Positions 54,009 to 62,929 of a stretch of DNA of 64,000 nucleotides are shown in pieces. The stretch's first letter is position 1, and each line of letters begins with the position of its first letter. This DNA comes from Ignavibacteriota bacterium (GTDB lineage: Bacteria > Bacteroidota > Ignavibacteria > Ignavibacteriales > Melioribacteraceae). The position numbers and the translations under genes were made by a program. The notes under the pieces are model-generated. The model did not search any database. It was not told where the DNA came from and saw only the letters and a program-made list of their open reading frames with translations. The stretch lies in the NCBI GenBank assembly GCA_002698995.1, contig PAAX01000027.1, positions 1 through 64,000 of the forward strand, given 5' to 3'.

Positions 54009-55352
54009 ATGAAAAAAAGAAATGTCGTAATATTTTTCTTAGCACTTTCACTAATTCTTTCGGCTCAAGATTATAATAGAAAGGAAATTAACTTAACAAT
54101 ATATAATTCTAATCTTGGTGTTGTTAAAGACCTAAGAGAAATTAACATCGATAAAGGTACAACCGAAATTAAACTTTCAGATGTTGCCAAATTAATAGAT
54201 CCGACAAGTGTGCATATAAAATTAGATGGAAATATTCTTGAACAAAATTACCAGTATGATTTAGTTAGTACAGATAAAATACTTCAAAAATATATTGACC
54301 GAGATATTAATCTGATTGATGAAGACGGAAACTTAATTTCCGGAAAATTATTATCTGTTTATGGCGGACAGTATGTAATTCAAAATCCAAACGGTGGTTT
54401 AACTCTTATACCAAATATTGATAAATATAAAATTAAAGTCGAATCACTTCCCGAGGGCTTAATAACAAAACCAACATTGGTATGGCTCGTTCAGTCAAAT
54501 AATTCAGGGAAAAAAGATGTTGAAGTTACTTACCAAACAGGTGGATTAAGCTGGTCAGCAGAATATGTAGTTTTGCTTAATGAAAATGATACTAAGCTTG
54601 ATTTAAACTCATGGGTCAGCATTAATAATAGATCGGGGGCTTCTTATAAAGATGCAAATCTTAAGTTAATTGCAGGGGATTTAAATTTAGTTAGATCAAG
54701 AGATTATCCTAATATGGTAAAAGCACAGTACGATGCCGGAGTTATGATGGAAGCTGCCCCTCAATTTGAAGAAAAATCCTTTTTTGAATATCACATTTAT
54801 GATCTCCAAAGAAAAACCAATGTTTTAGATAATGAAACAAAACAGATTGCATTGTTTGAATCAGAAAATGTATCGATTAATAAAAAATATCTCTATCAAA
54901 GCGGCTCTAATAAAGTTGGTGTTTATGTAGAATTTAAGAACAGCAGCGAAAACAATTTGGGAATTCCAATGCCCAAAGGAAAGGTTAGAGTTTATAAAAG
55001 TGACGGTGAAAGTCCCCAATTTATTGGAGAAGATATGATTGATCACACTCCAAAGAATGAAAAACTTTCATTAAAAATAGGTGAAGCATTTGATATTACT
55101 GCAGAAGAAAAAATGACCGACAGCCGTAAGATAACAAATAAAATTAATGAACAGGATTACGAGATAACTATCAAAAATAGAAAAGAAGAATCAATATCCG
55201 TAAACATTGAAAAATATTTTGGATTGAATTGGAAAATAACTTCAAGCAATTTTGATTTTAAGAAAGTTGATGCATCAAAAGTTGAATGGATTTTACCTGT
55301 TGATTCTGATAATGAAACTATTCTCAAATTTACAGTAAGGTATGAATATTGA
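54009..55352 (+). CDS. DUF4139 domain exported protein
   Basis: About 447 residues from ATG 54009, with GAGG ahead; an in-frame TTG at 53997 overlaps that site. Signal peptide to about ILSAQ. An N-terminal DUF4140-like region (about 15-110, starting EINLTIYNSNLGVVKDLREI) precedes a DUF4139 domain (about 160-445) with GLSWSAEYVVLLNENDTKLDLNSWVSINNRSGASYKDANLKLIAGD. Found widely in bacteria and eukaryotes; function undefined. Monocistronic, ends in a strong hairpin. Confidence 0.88.
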   Translation: MKKRNVVIFFLALSLILSAQDYNRKEINLTIYNSNLGVVKDLREINIDKGTTEIKLSDVAKLIDPTSVHIKLDGNILEQNYQYDLVSTDKILQKYIDRDINLIDEDGNLISGKLLSVYGGQYVIQNPNGGLTLIPNIDKYKIKVESLPEGLITKPTLVWLVQSNNSGKKDVEVTYQTGGLSWSAEYVVLLNENDTKLDLNSWVSINNRSGASYKDANLKLIAGDLNLVRSRDYPNMVKAQYDAGVMMEAAPQFEEKSFFEYHIYDLQRKTNVLDNETKQIALFESENVSINKKYLYQSGSNKVGVYVEFKNSSENNLGIPMPKGKVRVYKSDGESPQFIGEDMIDHTPKNEKLSLKIGEAFDITAEEKMTDSRKITNKINEQDYEITIKNRKEESISVNIEKYFGLNWKITSSNFDFKKVDASKVEWILPVDSDNETILKFTVRYEY

Positions 55353-55360
55353 TTTTAGTG

Positions 55361-55392
55361 AAAGCAGATTCCAATTTAATGGAATCTGCTTT
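55361..55392. terminator. Terminator hairpin after the DUF4139 gene
   Basis: AAAGCAGATTCC (55361-55372) and GGAATCTGCTTT (55381-55392) form a 12-bp stem with an 8-base loop, then TTAATTTT. The stop of the minus-strand DUF5916 gene is five bases away, so both genes may use it. Confidence 0.88.
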
Positions 55393-55397
55393 TAATT

Positions 55398-58034
55398 TTA
55401 CATATCTAACCAGTAAGAAAATTTTACCAGGAAAATGTTATCTGCTTCAGCATTCCATAAGTTCTTAAAATCCCGCTTAAAATCAAACTCACCGGGGTTT
55501 TCAAAATTTACTCTATCATGTGACCAAGCAAAATAAAATACCGAACCGGGATTTACTTCCCATCTTAATATTAGGTTTGCTCGTAAAGACTTAAAATTGA
55601 AATCGGGATTTGAAATCGAATAAACGGAATTGTTATTATCTGTATTAGGATTGATGGTATATTCTTCATCACTTTCATTATAAGTTATAGATGTTTTTCC
55701 ATTTCCATATTCCAAATAATCATAAGAAGATGGTCTAGCTAATTCTTTAAAACTGCTGTAATTACCTATTGCAAACAATGGTTGAACAAATAACTGCAGA
55801 GTAAGTTGAGGAGTAAAAGTCCAATTCAATCTTATATTTGCGCTTATCATATTTTGATGTAGATCAGCGAAAACCGATCTGATTCCAAATGTATTGATTG
55901 CCGATTCATCCTCAATATTATCAACCCATTGAACTTTATTCAACATTCTGGAATATTCGGGACCAATTCTGAAATTAAGTTGAGGTAAAGGTTTGAACTC
56001 AACTTCAGTCCATATATTATAATACCAACCGTTAAGCTTATCTGCATTATAACCACCCCCCAAGTAAGCTATAATGCTTTCTCTATTGTCAGTACTCAAA
56101 TTCATAAAGATATCGTATTCCTGCGGATTTTTAACTAAGGCTCCTCCTCTTGTAACTGTTGGAGAAAATGTTCCGTATGAATATGATGCATTTATGTTAA
56201 GCTGATAGTAATTTTTGAATTGAAACCAGTATCTCGACCATAATCCATTACTAATTATATTTCCATCGTAGTTATAAGATCTAAATCCGGCAACGTAAAT
56301 TTCTTTTCTTCTAAATATTTCATCTTCTTCAAACCATCTATATCCCAAAGCTAAGTGGGCATTAATTCTATCCGCAAACCACTGAAAACCAATATCATTA
56401 AATTCTAATCCCGGTGAAGCTATACCAAGAGCAGAATTTATATAAAAATTACCACGCTGTTTATTCAGCATAATTCTGGAATAGTATCCTGAAAGAGAAG
56501 TTCTGCTGCTGTCTAATCTGGCAAATTGTGCGTCGGGTCTTTGATAATATCTATATGGTTGTTTTTGAAGTTTTACTAAATAATCTTGTGTCCCGGAAGT
56601 ATATGTTCCGATAAAGGAAGCATTAATAACATATAACTTTTCTTCATCTAAAAATGTCCATCCATCCAAACCAAAACTATAAGCTTGATTTGATAGTTGA
56701 TCCGAAAGAGAAGTGTTATTTAAATTTCTATTTACAGATGTGAAGAGTAAACCGAGACTTTGCCTTCCTTCATTAAATTCTTTTTGTGCTCGAAATACGC
56801 CATAATGAGTAAAGGGTTCAATTACTTCTTTTGTTTGAGTTCCATTATTATAAAGCGTAGCATAAGTTTTTTCAGTAACTGCACTTATCGCCCCCAATGA
56901 AGTAGTTTCATCAAGTTTGCCGGTAATTTTAGCTGCACCTAATATCCTTGTTTCTCTCGGATAATCAACAAATTCATTATCAGAAACATTTCCCTGAGGC
57001 GATCTTCCTATACGTCTGGAATAGAAAAAATCGGGAGTACCAAAATTAAATCCCCAATTACTATTACTTCCTCCAACTCCAAAATTAAAAATTGTAGAGC
57101 CTTCAATAAAAAATGGTCTTTTTTCGGGAAAGTAAGTTTCAAATGCAGAGAGATTCAATACTGCCGGATCAACTTCAACCTGTCCAAAATCTGGATTGAT
57201 TGTTGCATCCAAATTTAAATTTGAGCCAATTCCAACTTTGATATCAGCTCCTAATGCAGTAGGATATTGATTTGATTTGTAGAATGGATCGTTTGCTTCA
57301 TGCTTCAGGTATTGGGCTTTCTGCACTAAATAGGGAAATATTTCCAATCTGGATGCCGGTTTAATTCCGGATAAGCCTTCAAGAACCGCAAATTTAGATA
57401 CAAAACCATTTTCGTTCTTAGGAACCATTACAAAATAGGACTGCTCATTTTTTCTTTTTATTTCTCTTTTGAAATTTACTCCCCAAGTCATTTCCTCGGT
57501 TTCATTAAACCTTAATTGAGAAAAAGGAATTCTCATTTCAACAGTCCAGCCGTCATCCAAAACTTGAGTTTTCACTTCCCATAATCCGTCCCATGAATCT
57601 GTGTTCCAACTGTCGTTATAAAAAACTCCGTCGGAAATTGAACCTGCGGGATTTACACCGAAGTAATATCCTGTTCTTTTATCATGATAAGGATCGACAT
57701 AAAAATAAAACCAATCGGAGTCAATCCAACTATCTCTTCTTGCCAAACTTTGATCAATTTGATCAGCTTCATTATCATAAAGTTTAGCAGAAACATAAAT
57801 ATACTTTTCATCATACAAAACCCAAACTTCAGTCTTTTCTGATGCGGGAGTTCCTTCATTTGGATCTCTTTGAATGAATTTGTTTAAGCACGGTTTTGAG
57901 TAAAAATTCTCACTCAAGCTTCCGTCAAAATTTAACTTATCTTTTAACTTTATTGCTTGGAGTGTTTTTACATTATCTTTAGAGTAGAATGCAACTGCAG
58001 AAAAAAATAAAACAAAGAAAATTAACTTCTTCAA
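55398..58034 (-). CDS. DUF5916 outer-membrane protein with CBM9-like domain
   Basis: About 878 residues. The TTG at 58034 gives a clean signal peptide (MKKLIFFVLFFSAVAF) with a strong GGGGAAGGGG upstream; an ATG at 58049 lies beyond that site and would add five odd residues. Residues about 30-210 are a carbohydrate-binding-module-9-like domain (RDSWIDSDWFYFYVDPYHDKRTGYYFGVNPAGSISDG). The rest is a beta barrel (AFETYFPEKRPFFIEGSTIFNFG, many alternating strands), ending VKFSYWLDM. Likely an outer-membrane pore or carbohydrate-handling protein; substrate unknown. Confidence 0.88.
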   Translation of the reverse strand: MKKLIFFVLFFSAVAFYSKDNVKTLQAIKLKDKLNFDGSLSENFYSKPCLNKFIQRDPNEGTPASEKTEVWVLYDEKYIYVSAKLYDNEADQIDQSLARRDSWIDSDWFYFYVDPYHDKRTGYYFGVNPAGSISDGVFYNDSWNTDSWDGLWEVKTQVLDDGWTVEMRIPFSQLRFNETEEMTWGVNFKREIKRKNEQSYFVMVPKNENGFVSKFAVLEGLSGIKPASRLEIFPYLVQKAQYLKHEANDPFYKSNQYPTALGADIKVGIGSNLNLDATINPDFGQVEVDPAVLNLSAFETYFPEKRPFFIEGSTIFNFGVGGSNSNWGFNFGTPDFFYSRRIGRSPQGNVSDNEFVDYPRETRILGAAKITGKLDETTSLGAISAVTEKTYATLYNNGTQTKEVIEPFTHYGVFRAQKEFNEGRQSLGLLFTSVNRNLNNTSLSDQLSNQAYSFGLDGWTFLDEEKLYVINASFIGTYTSGTQDYLVKLQKQPYRYYQRPDAQFARLDSSRTSLSGYYSRIMLNKQRGNFYINSALGIASPGLEFNDIGFQWFADRINAHLALGYRWFEEDEIFRRKEIYVAGFRSYNYDGNIISNGLWSRYWFQFKNYYQLNINASYSYGTFSPTVTRGGALVKNPQEYDIFMNLSTDNRESIIAYLGGGYNADKLNGWYYNIWTEVEFKPLPQLNFRIGPEYSRMLNKVQWVDNIEDESAINTFGIRSVFADLHQNMISANIRLNWTFTPQLTLQLFVQPLFAIGNYSSFKELARPSSYDYLEYGNGKTSITYNESDEEYTINPNTDNNNSVYSISNPDFNFKSLRANLILRWEVNPGSVFYFAWSHDRVNFENPGEFDFKRDFKNLWNAEADNIFLVKFSYWLDM

Positions 58035-58136
58035 ATCCCCTTCCCCCATTTAATAATTTCACAAACTGTAAACGAATTAAAAAACTTTTTATTTTATTTA
58101 TAGTTTAGACTTACTAAAAGGGGGAAAGTTGTATAA

Positions 58137-58682
58137 CTATTCCGAAGCCGCTATTTTAAATCCATTATTTGCTAAAGCAACGGCTATTAATTCATCTAAA
58201 TCACCTGATAATTCAATAATAATAATTTGTTCCGACTCTACATTTACAACCAGCATTTGTCTTAATTTTTCATCATTATCTTCTTTTACAAATATTTCAC
58301 TTATACTATTTGGTTCTTTATTTATAATTATTCTTGTCCAATTTTCATCCGATAAGTGATCTTTTAACTTATCTTTTTTATAAGATTCAAAATTGTAGGA
58401 CTTTTTCCTCTCGTAAATACCTATTTGAATCTTGTTTACTTGTCTTAGCATTAGGCCCACATCCATATCAGTTTCATTTTCTTCAATATTAACAAAGGAA
58501 GATGCTAAATGCATAGCTGCAGGTCCAATTGCAAATTCATTTGATTTTTTGAATGATTCATCGAAATTAGATAGAACGTTGTTTCTAATTTCTTTGAAAT
58601 TTTTATTCACATTAATACAACCGGTAAAAAATAGAAGGAGAGTTCCGGTTATAGTAATTATTTTGATTTTTGATAAATTCAT
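58137..58682 (-). CDS. DUF4252 lipoprotein, second copy
   Basis: 181 residues. Lipoprotein signal ending LLFFTGC (about Cys22), then a region with AIGPAAMHLASSFVNIEE and VESEQIIIIELSGDLDELIAVA that matches DUF4252. It is a paralogue of the preceding gene, from which it differs strongly. Fourth gene of the sigma-factor operon, 18 bases after its neighbour. Function unknown; envelope-located. Confidence 0.82.
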   Translation of the reverse strand: MNLSKIKIITITGTLLLFFTGCINVNKNFKEIRNNVLSNFDESFKKSNEFAIGPAAMHLASSFVNIEENETDMDVGLMLRQVNKIQIGIYERKKSYNFESYKKDKLKDHLSDENWTRIIINKEPNSISEIFVKEDNDEKLRQMLVVNVESEQIIIIELSGDLDELIAVALANNGFKIAASE

Positions 58683-58700
58683 TATTCCCCCCGAATAATT

Positions 58701-59240
58701 TTATTTAACATTTTCCAAACCGGGAACATCAAATTTTCCGGATAATGAACCGATTGTTTCAAGATCAATTTTTCCAACAATATTTACGAAAGCAGCTTCG
58801 CCTCCTTTATCTACAGTCATAACTACAAGTCCAACTATATTATCTTCGCCTTGTGTTTTAATAAGAACGCTGGCATTTTCTTTTTCGCCTCTAGTTTTAA
58901 CTAATCTATCCCAGCCACTTGATGAAAGGTCTTTGGTAAGTTTTTCAATTTTATCTTTTGCCTTACCAAATGCGGTCGAGTCAATTTCGAATACATTTAC
59001 TTTGATTAATTTTAATCCTGATAGAAGATTGAATAAATCCGGTTCTTCGCTTTTTGACATTTTTGCAACCATTTTCAGTAAATTTTTCTCAATTAAAACT
59101 TCGGTTGCAGATTTTCCGGCATCCAATGATGCAAGATTTCCGAAATCAACATATCCAGGTTCGCTTGAGTAATCATACTTCTGCGCAAATAAAACTGAAG
59201 CAAAAGCCATCAACAATACTGCAATTAATTTAGTTTTCAT
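58701..59240 (-). CDS. DUF4252 exported protein, first copy
   Basis: 179 residues with a signal peptide to about LFAQ. Family marks: GYVDFGNLASLDAGKSATEVLIEKNLLKMVA, LKLIKVNVFEID, GWDRLVKTRGEKENASVLIKTQGEDNIVGLVVMTVD and VNIVGKIDLETIGSLSGKFDVPGL. GGAG precedes the ATG, which overlaps the anti-sigma gene end by eleven bases. DUF4252 genes typically follow ECF sigma factors in Bacteroidota and are presumed regulon members. Confidence 0.88.
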   Translation of the reverse strand: MKTKLIAVLLMAFASVLFAQKYDYSSEPGYVDFGNLASLDAGKSATEVLIEKNLLKMVAKMSKSEEPDLFNLLSGLKLIKVNVFEIDSTAFGKAKDKIEKLTKDLSSSGWDRLVKTRGEKENASVLIKTQGEDNIVGLVVMTVDKGGEAAFVNIVGKIDLETIGSLSGKFDVPGLENVK

Positions 59241-59799
59241 TTTTTTCTCCTTCTATAAATAATTGATTTACTATGTTTATTCCTTTGTTAATTTCTGAAC
59301 TTACGGTATTCTTTAATATATCTTTTCTAACCTTGTTTGATGTATTAGTTAAAATTGAGCTTACCATTTCTAGGGCTTGTTTTGTATGGAGTTCCGCCAT
59401 TTCTATTTCTGCTTGAGAATAATTATTATTTTCAACAGTTCTATTATTATTCAGCAAAACGGAAGTTGAAATTGTAATAACAAGCAGTACTGCTGTTAAA
59501 CTTGCAGCAACAGGTTTCATTATTATCAAAGAATATAAATCTGTAACAAATGATCTTCTTTCTTCCGTCTTCAATCCAATTATATTTTTGATTTTATGTT
59601 CTAATTCTTCAGACATTTCATACTGGGTAATTTCTTTAACCGATTCAGCGGTTTCTTTGTATTCATCATAAATTCTTTTCGCTTCTTCATTTTTGTTAAT
59701 TAATAAATAGGCTCTTAATTTATTTATAAGTGACAAATCATTATAAGCTGCATTAATAATTAAATCTATCTCTTCGCTATTTAATTTATGCTGCTTCAT
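59230..59799 (-). CDS. Probable anti-sigma factor (single membrane helix)
   Basis: 189 residues. A hydrophilic helical N-terminus (about 1-80), one membrane helix PVAASLTAVLLVITISTSVLL (about 94-114) and a helical extracytoplasmic tail. It has no HxxxCxxC zinc motif, so it is not a ZAS-type factor. Its start overlaps the sigma gene by fourteen bases, and its membrane topology and position suggest it binds and holds the sigma factor. Role inferred from context only. Confidence 0.75.
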   Translation of the reverse strand: MKQHKLNSEEIDLIINAAYNDLSLINKLRAYLLINKNEEAKRIYDEYKETAESVKEITQYEMSEELEHKIKNIIGLKTEERRSFVTDLYSLIIMKPVAASLTAVLLVITISTSVLLNNNRTVENNNYSQAEIEMAELHTKQALEMVSSILTNTSNKVRKDILKNTVSSEINKGINIVNQLFIEGEKNEN

Positions 59800-60313
59800 A
59801 TTCTCTTAATCCTTCTTGTAATTTTTTTCTGGCTCTTAATAAATATACTTTAACTGAATTTATAGGGATATCCAATATTTTACTTATTTCTTTGTACTTA
59901 AATCCTTGCACTTCATAAAGCACAAACACACTTTTCAAATTTTCCGGAAGTTCTTCAATATGTTCATTTATTTTCTTATTCATCATTCTTAAATATGTAT
60001 TTGTAAAAGGATTGTTGGTTGAACTTTCATCCCCAATCGTTTCTTCAATATTTTCATTAATGGATATGGTATTATCAAATTCGCGTTTTCTTCTTCTAAG
60101 CTTATCAATACAAATATTATGAGTTGTTCTTAGAATCCAAGTTTTTGCAGCCATTAAATTAAACTTATCAAGATTCTCCCAAATTCTGATTAATGCTTCC
60201 TGTGCTGCATCTTCTGCATCATCTTTATCTTTAAGCATATAAATCGAATAACCAAATATTCTATTTTTATACTGCTTAAAAAGAATGTTGTATTTGACAT
60301 CTCTAGTAATCAT
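59786..60313 (-). CDS. ECF-type RNA polymerase sigma factor
   Basis: About 175 residues from ATG 60313. Region 2 (YNILFKQYKNRIFGYSIYMLKDKDDAEDAAQEALIRIW; TWILRTTHNICIDKLRR) and region 4 (ELPENLKSVFVLYEVQGFKYKEISKILDIPINSVKVYLLRARKKL) are clear. A GTG at 60325 is in frame but lies upstream of the predicted transcription start, so 60313 is preferred. The operon goes on with an anti-sigma gene and two DUF4252 genes. Confidence 0.95.
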   Translation of the reverse strand: MITRDVKYNILFKQYKNRIFGYSIYMLKDKDDAEDAAQEALIRIWENLDKFNLMAAKTWILRTTHNICIDKLRRRKREFDNTISINENIEETIGDESSTNNPFTNTYLRMMNKKINEHIEELPENLKSVFVLYEVQGFKYKEISKILDIPINSVKVYLLRARKKLQEGLREYEAA

Positions 60314-60327
60314 AATTTCTTTCACTA

Positions 60328-60356
60328 AAGACGAATCGGAAAGTGCTTTTGTTACA
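60328..60356 (-). promoter_or_regulatory. ECF-type autoregulatory promoter of the sigma operon
   Basis: On the minus strand TGTAAC (60351-60356, -35) and CGTCTT (60328-60333, -10) are 17 bases apart. This matches the GTAAC...CGTCT form known for ECF sigma self-promoters. The start site would fall near 60321, giving a leader of only about eight bases before the ATG at 60313. Sequence match is seen; autoregulation is inferred. Confidence 0.65.
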
Positions 60357-60375
60357 AGTCGGTTAAAATATTTTT

Positions 60376-60807
60376 TTAGATATTAATTATTTTATGAAGT
60401 GTTTTTTCTTTTAATTGCTCTAAAGTTTCTTCGCTTAACATTTTATATGCGTCGTCTCTAAGTTTTCCCCATTTGTCATGTACCGGACAGGGAGCCTCTT
60501 TTGAACAACCAGGAAAACCCAAAACACAATTATTAAATAGCTCTAGTCCGTCAATTGCTTCAACAATATCAATCAATTTAATTTGTGAAGGACTTTTAGC
60601 AAGGTAAAACCCGCCGCTTTTTCCTTTTTTAGATCCAACTATACCGCTCTCTGTTAAAATCTGAAGGACTTTTGAAACATATTCTTTAGGCACTTTTAAT
60701 TCTTGCGAAATCTCTAAAGCATTGAAAATACGCTGTTGTTTCTTGATTGATAAAAACAACACAGCCTGCAATCCAAGCTCACACGTTTTAGAAAATATAA
60801 CTGTCAT
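60376..60807 (-). CDS. Rrf2-family regulator with cysteine triad
   Basis: 143 residues: N-terminal winged helix (FSKTCELGLQAVLFLS, ISQELKVPKEYVSKVLQILTESGIVGSKKGKSGGFYLAK) and a C-terminal loop with Cys94, Cys101 and Cys107 (C-x6-C-x5-C). Such loops bind an Fe-S cluster in IscR and NsrR; IscR itself has C-x5-C-x5-C. It probably senses iron-sulfur status, nitric oxide or oxidants. Stands alone; no isc or suf genes in the window. The ECF operon begins about 50 bases downstream. Confidence 0.93.
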   Translation of the reverse strand: MTVIFSKTCELGLQAVLFLSIKKQQRIFNALEISQELKVPKEYVSKVLQILTESGIVGSKKGKSGGFYLAKSPSQIKLIDIVEAIDGLELFNNCVLGFPGCSKEAPCPVHDKWGKLRDDAYKMLSEETLEQLKEKTLHKIINI

Positions 60808-60879
60808 ATTCGGATTATTTTTTCTGATTAATAAGATAAAATAAATATTTTCTCAAATTTATGGAAATGTTTTTTATAA

Positions 60880-62013
60880 TTAATTTAATTTTTGAATTAA
60901 AGCCAGAATTGTTTTAACTGCTGCCGGAACTATATCGTCCGGAAAATCATAATCCGGATTATGAAGCTGAGGTGAGTTTTCACCTGAACCAATTCCGAAC
61001 ATTGCTCCTTTTATCTGTTGAGTAAAGACTCCAAAATCTTCAGACCATCGAAATGGAACTAAAAGTCTTTGATATTCAAGTGCATTTTCATTGCAGACTT
61101 CTTCTAGTTTATCAATCAATAAAGGATCGTTTATAGTTGATTGAAATTCATCATCCCATTCAATCGAATAATTCAATTTTTCGCTGACTGCATTTTCTTC
61201 AACTATTTTTAGTGATTTCTTTTTAAGCTTTTCCATATCACTATCTTTAAAAGCACGCAGTGTAATTAGTATTTCTGCTTTATGAGGAGCTGTTCCAAAT
61301 GCTCTTTCACCAATATTTGTATGTATTGGAGTTGCTAATGCAAAATCTTCAAACTCATTTGAATCGTTCAACTTTAAAATCTGCTGCAATATTTTAGTTA
61401 CCGCAATAACCGGACTAATTCCATTTTCCGGATGAGCTGCATGAGTTGATACACCTTGTAATTTTATAATCATTCCCACAGAGGCTGCAGCAAAAGTATT
61501 CTCTTTCAATAGAATCAAATTCTTTTGATATCCTGGCAGATTATGGAACGACAAAATAAAATCTGGTTTTATCTCTTCAAATTTTGGATCAGCGGAAGCT
61601 CTTTTTGCCCCTTTACCATTTTCTTCACTTGGCTGAAATAAAAGTATAATTTGTTTGTCAACTTTTTGCGAAGAAAAATAATCGGCACAGGCAAGAAGAA
61701 TTGACATGTGTCCGTCATGTCCGCATTTATGAGATACATTCGGGTGTATTGACTTGTAGTTAAATTCATTCACTTCTTGAATTGGAAGAGCGTCCAGCTC
61801 TGCTCTTAACATAATTTTAGTTTTGTTAGAGCTTCCAAAAACTGCTGCAATTCCATATCCCCCAATATTTTCTATAATTTTATCGGGATTAAATTCCTCT
61901 AAATAATGTTTTATTTTTTGAGATGTTTTTATTTCATCACCGGAGAGTTCTGCAATTTTATGTAATTCTTTTCTAATAGATTTTATTTTTTCGAAATTAG
62001 TTTTACTTATCAT
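60880..62013 (-). CDS. M20 family amidohydrolase/peptidase
   Basis: About 377 residues from ATG 62013, which overlaps the MscS gene end by eleven bases; longer in-frame starts at 62055 and 62085 run further into MscS. Zinc-enzyme motifs: RKELHKIAELSGDE, LRAELDALPIQE (metal and catalytic Asp), HKCGHDGHMSILL, QPSEENGKGAKR, HAAHPENGISP and SEDFGVF. Family members hydrolyse N-acyl amino acids or indole-acetyl conjugates. Second gene of a probable RMD1-MscS-M20 run. Confidence 0.9.
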   Translation of the reverse strand: MISKTNFEKIKSIRKELHKIAELSGDEIKTSQKIKHYLEEFNPDKIIENIGGYGIAAVFGSSNKTKIMLRAELDALPIQEVNEFNYKSIHPNVSHKCGHDGHMSILLACADYFSSQKVDKQIILLFQPSEENGKGAKRASADPKFEEIKPDFILSFHNLPGYQKNLILLKENTFAAASVGMIIKLQGVSTHAAHPENGISPVIAVTKILQQILKLNDSNEFEDFALATPIHTNIGERAFGTAPHKAEILITLRAFKDSDMEKLKKKSLKIVEENAVSEKLNYSIEWDDEFQSTINDPLLIDKLEEVCNENALEYQRLLVPFRWSEDFGVFTQQIKGAMFGIGSGENSPQLHNPDYDFPDDIVPAAVKTILALIQKLN

Positions 62014-62920
62014 TACCGGCTCTTGCTTCACTTTTTCCTTCTTTAATATTGTCATAAAATCTGGTTGTGGGATATGCAAAATCAATATCTTTTCTCAAAT
62101 TGAATTGTTCAAGAATTTCTTCCCAAATTTTTTCTTTGGTTCCTCTTCTTGATCTTGCATGAACAAGATATCTCAAAGTAAGAACAACTCCGCTATCTTT
62201 AACAGAAGTATAAACAATAGGAGTTAAATATTGATATGATATTAGAAATTTTTTGGCAGCTTCTTTAATTTGTCTTTCAGCTTCCTTTCCTAGGTGAATT
62301 GCATGTTTTTCAACTGCATTTTTTAAGATTACTTTTGCTTCTTTCCAGTTGCTTTCAAAGGTTATCATAACTGGAATTTCATCCCAGATGTATTCAAATC
62401 CCGCAGTATAGTTTGCCTGAAACTTAGAAAAAACTATTCCATTAGGAATATGAATAATTCTCCCGGTACTTTGGTCGGCATCAACCCAGTTACCAATTTC
62501 AATAACAGAAAACTGAAATAATCTAATATCGATAACATCGCCGTCTATTCCGTCAATTTCAATTCTGTCTCCAACCTTAAAGGGTTCTCTTATTATAATA
62601 AAAATCCAGCCGACAATATTCACAAGCAGGTCTTTAAGGGCAATCGCAAGTCCCGCAGAAACTAGTCCAAAGTATGTTCCTAAATTTGTGAAAGCACCAA
62701 ACCAGACTCTTATAAGAATAAGAAGAACAAAAAATGCAATAAAGTACTTTATCCATTTTCCCCACAAATAGTGATGCTTAGGATCTTTCAGATTATCAAT
62801 AATAAATTTTGTGAGGAGTCTTTGAATAATCCATGCGACGGATATAGTAACAAAAGTATTAAAAATTTTGAGTTGAAGATCGGGGTGAATACCCAGCCAT
62901 TCATGAATAAATTCAATCAT
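62003..62920 (-). CDS. Mechanosensitive ion channel (MscS family)
   Basis: 305 residues, three to four N-terminal membrane helices and a beta/alpha C-terminal domain. The pore-lining helix GLVSAGLAIALKDLLVNIVGWIFIIIREPFKVGDRIEI and IPNGIVFSKFQANYT are typical of small-conductance MscS channels. It releases solutes on hypo-osmotic shock, a fitting function for a cell that makes sucrose as a compatible solute, though no direct link is shown. Its end overlaps the M20 gene, and the RMD1 gene ends nine bases upstream. Confidence 0.93.
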   Translation of the reverse strand: MIEFIHEWLGIHPDLQLKIFNTFVTISVAWIIQRLLTKFIIDNLKDPKHHYLWGKWIKYFIAFFVLLILIRVWFGAFTNLGTYFGLVSAGLAIALKDLLVNIVGWIFIIIREPFKVGDRIEIDGIDGDVIDIRLFQFSVIEIGNWVDADQSTGRIIHIPNGIVFSKFQANYTAGFEYIWDEIPVMITFESNWKEAKVILKNAVEKHAIHLGKEAERQIKEAAKKFLISYQYLTPIVYTSVKDSGVVLTLRYLVHARSRRGTKEKIWEEILEQFNLRKDIDFAYPTTRFYDNIKEGKSEARAGNDK

Positions 62921-62929
62921 TAATGTTCC

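Noticed and set aside
60313-60325. Longer sigma-factor start at GTG 60325
   Set aside because: It would lie upstream of the predicted transcription start of the ECF promoter.
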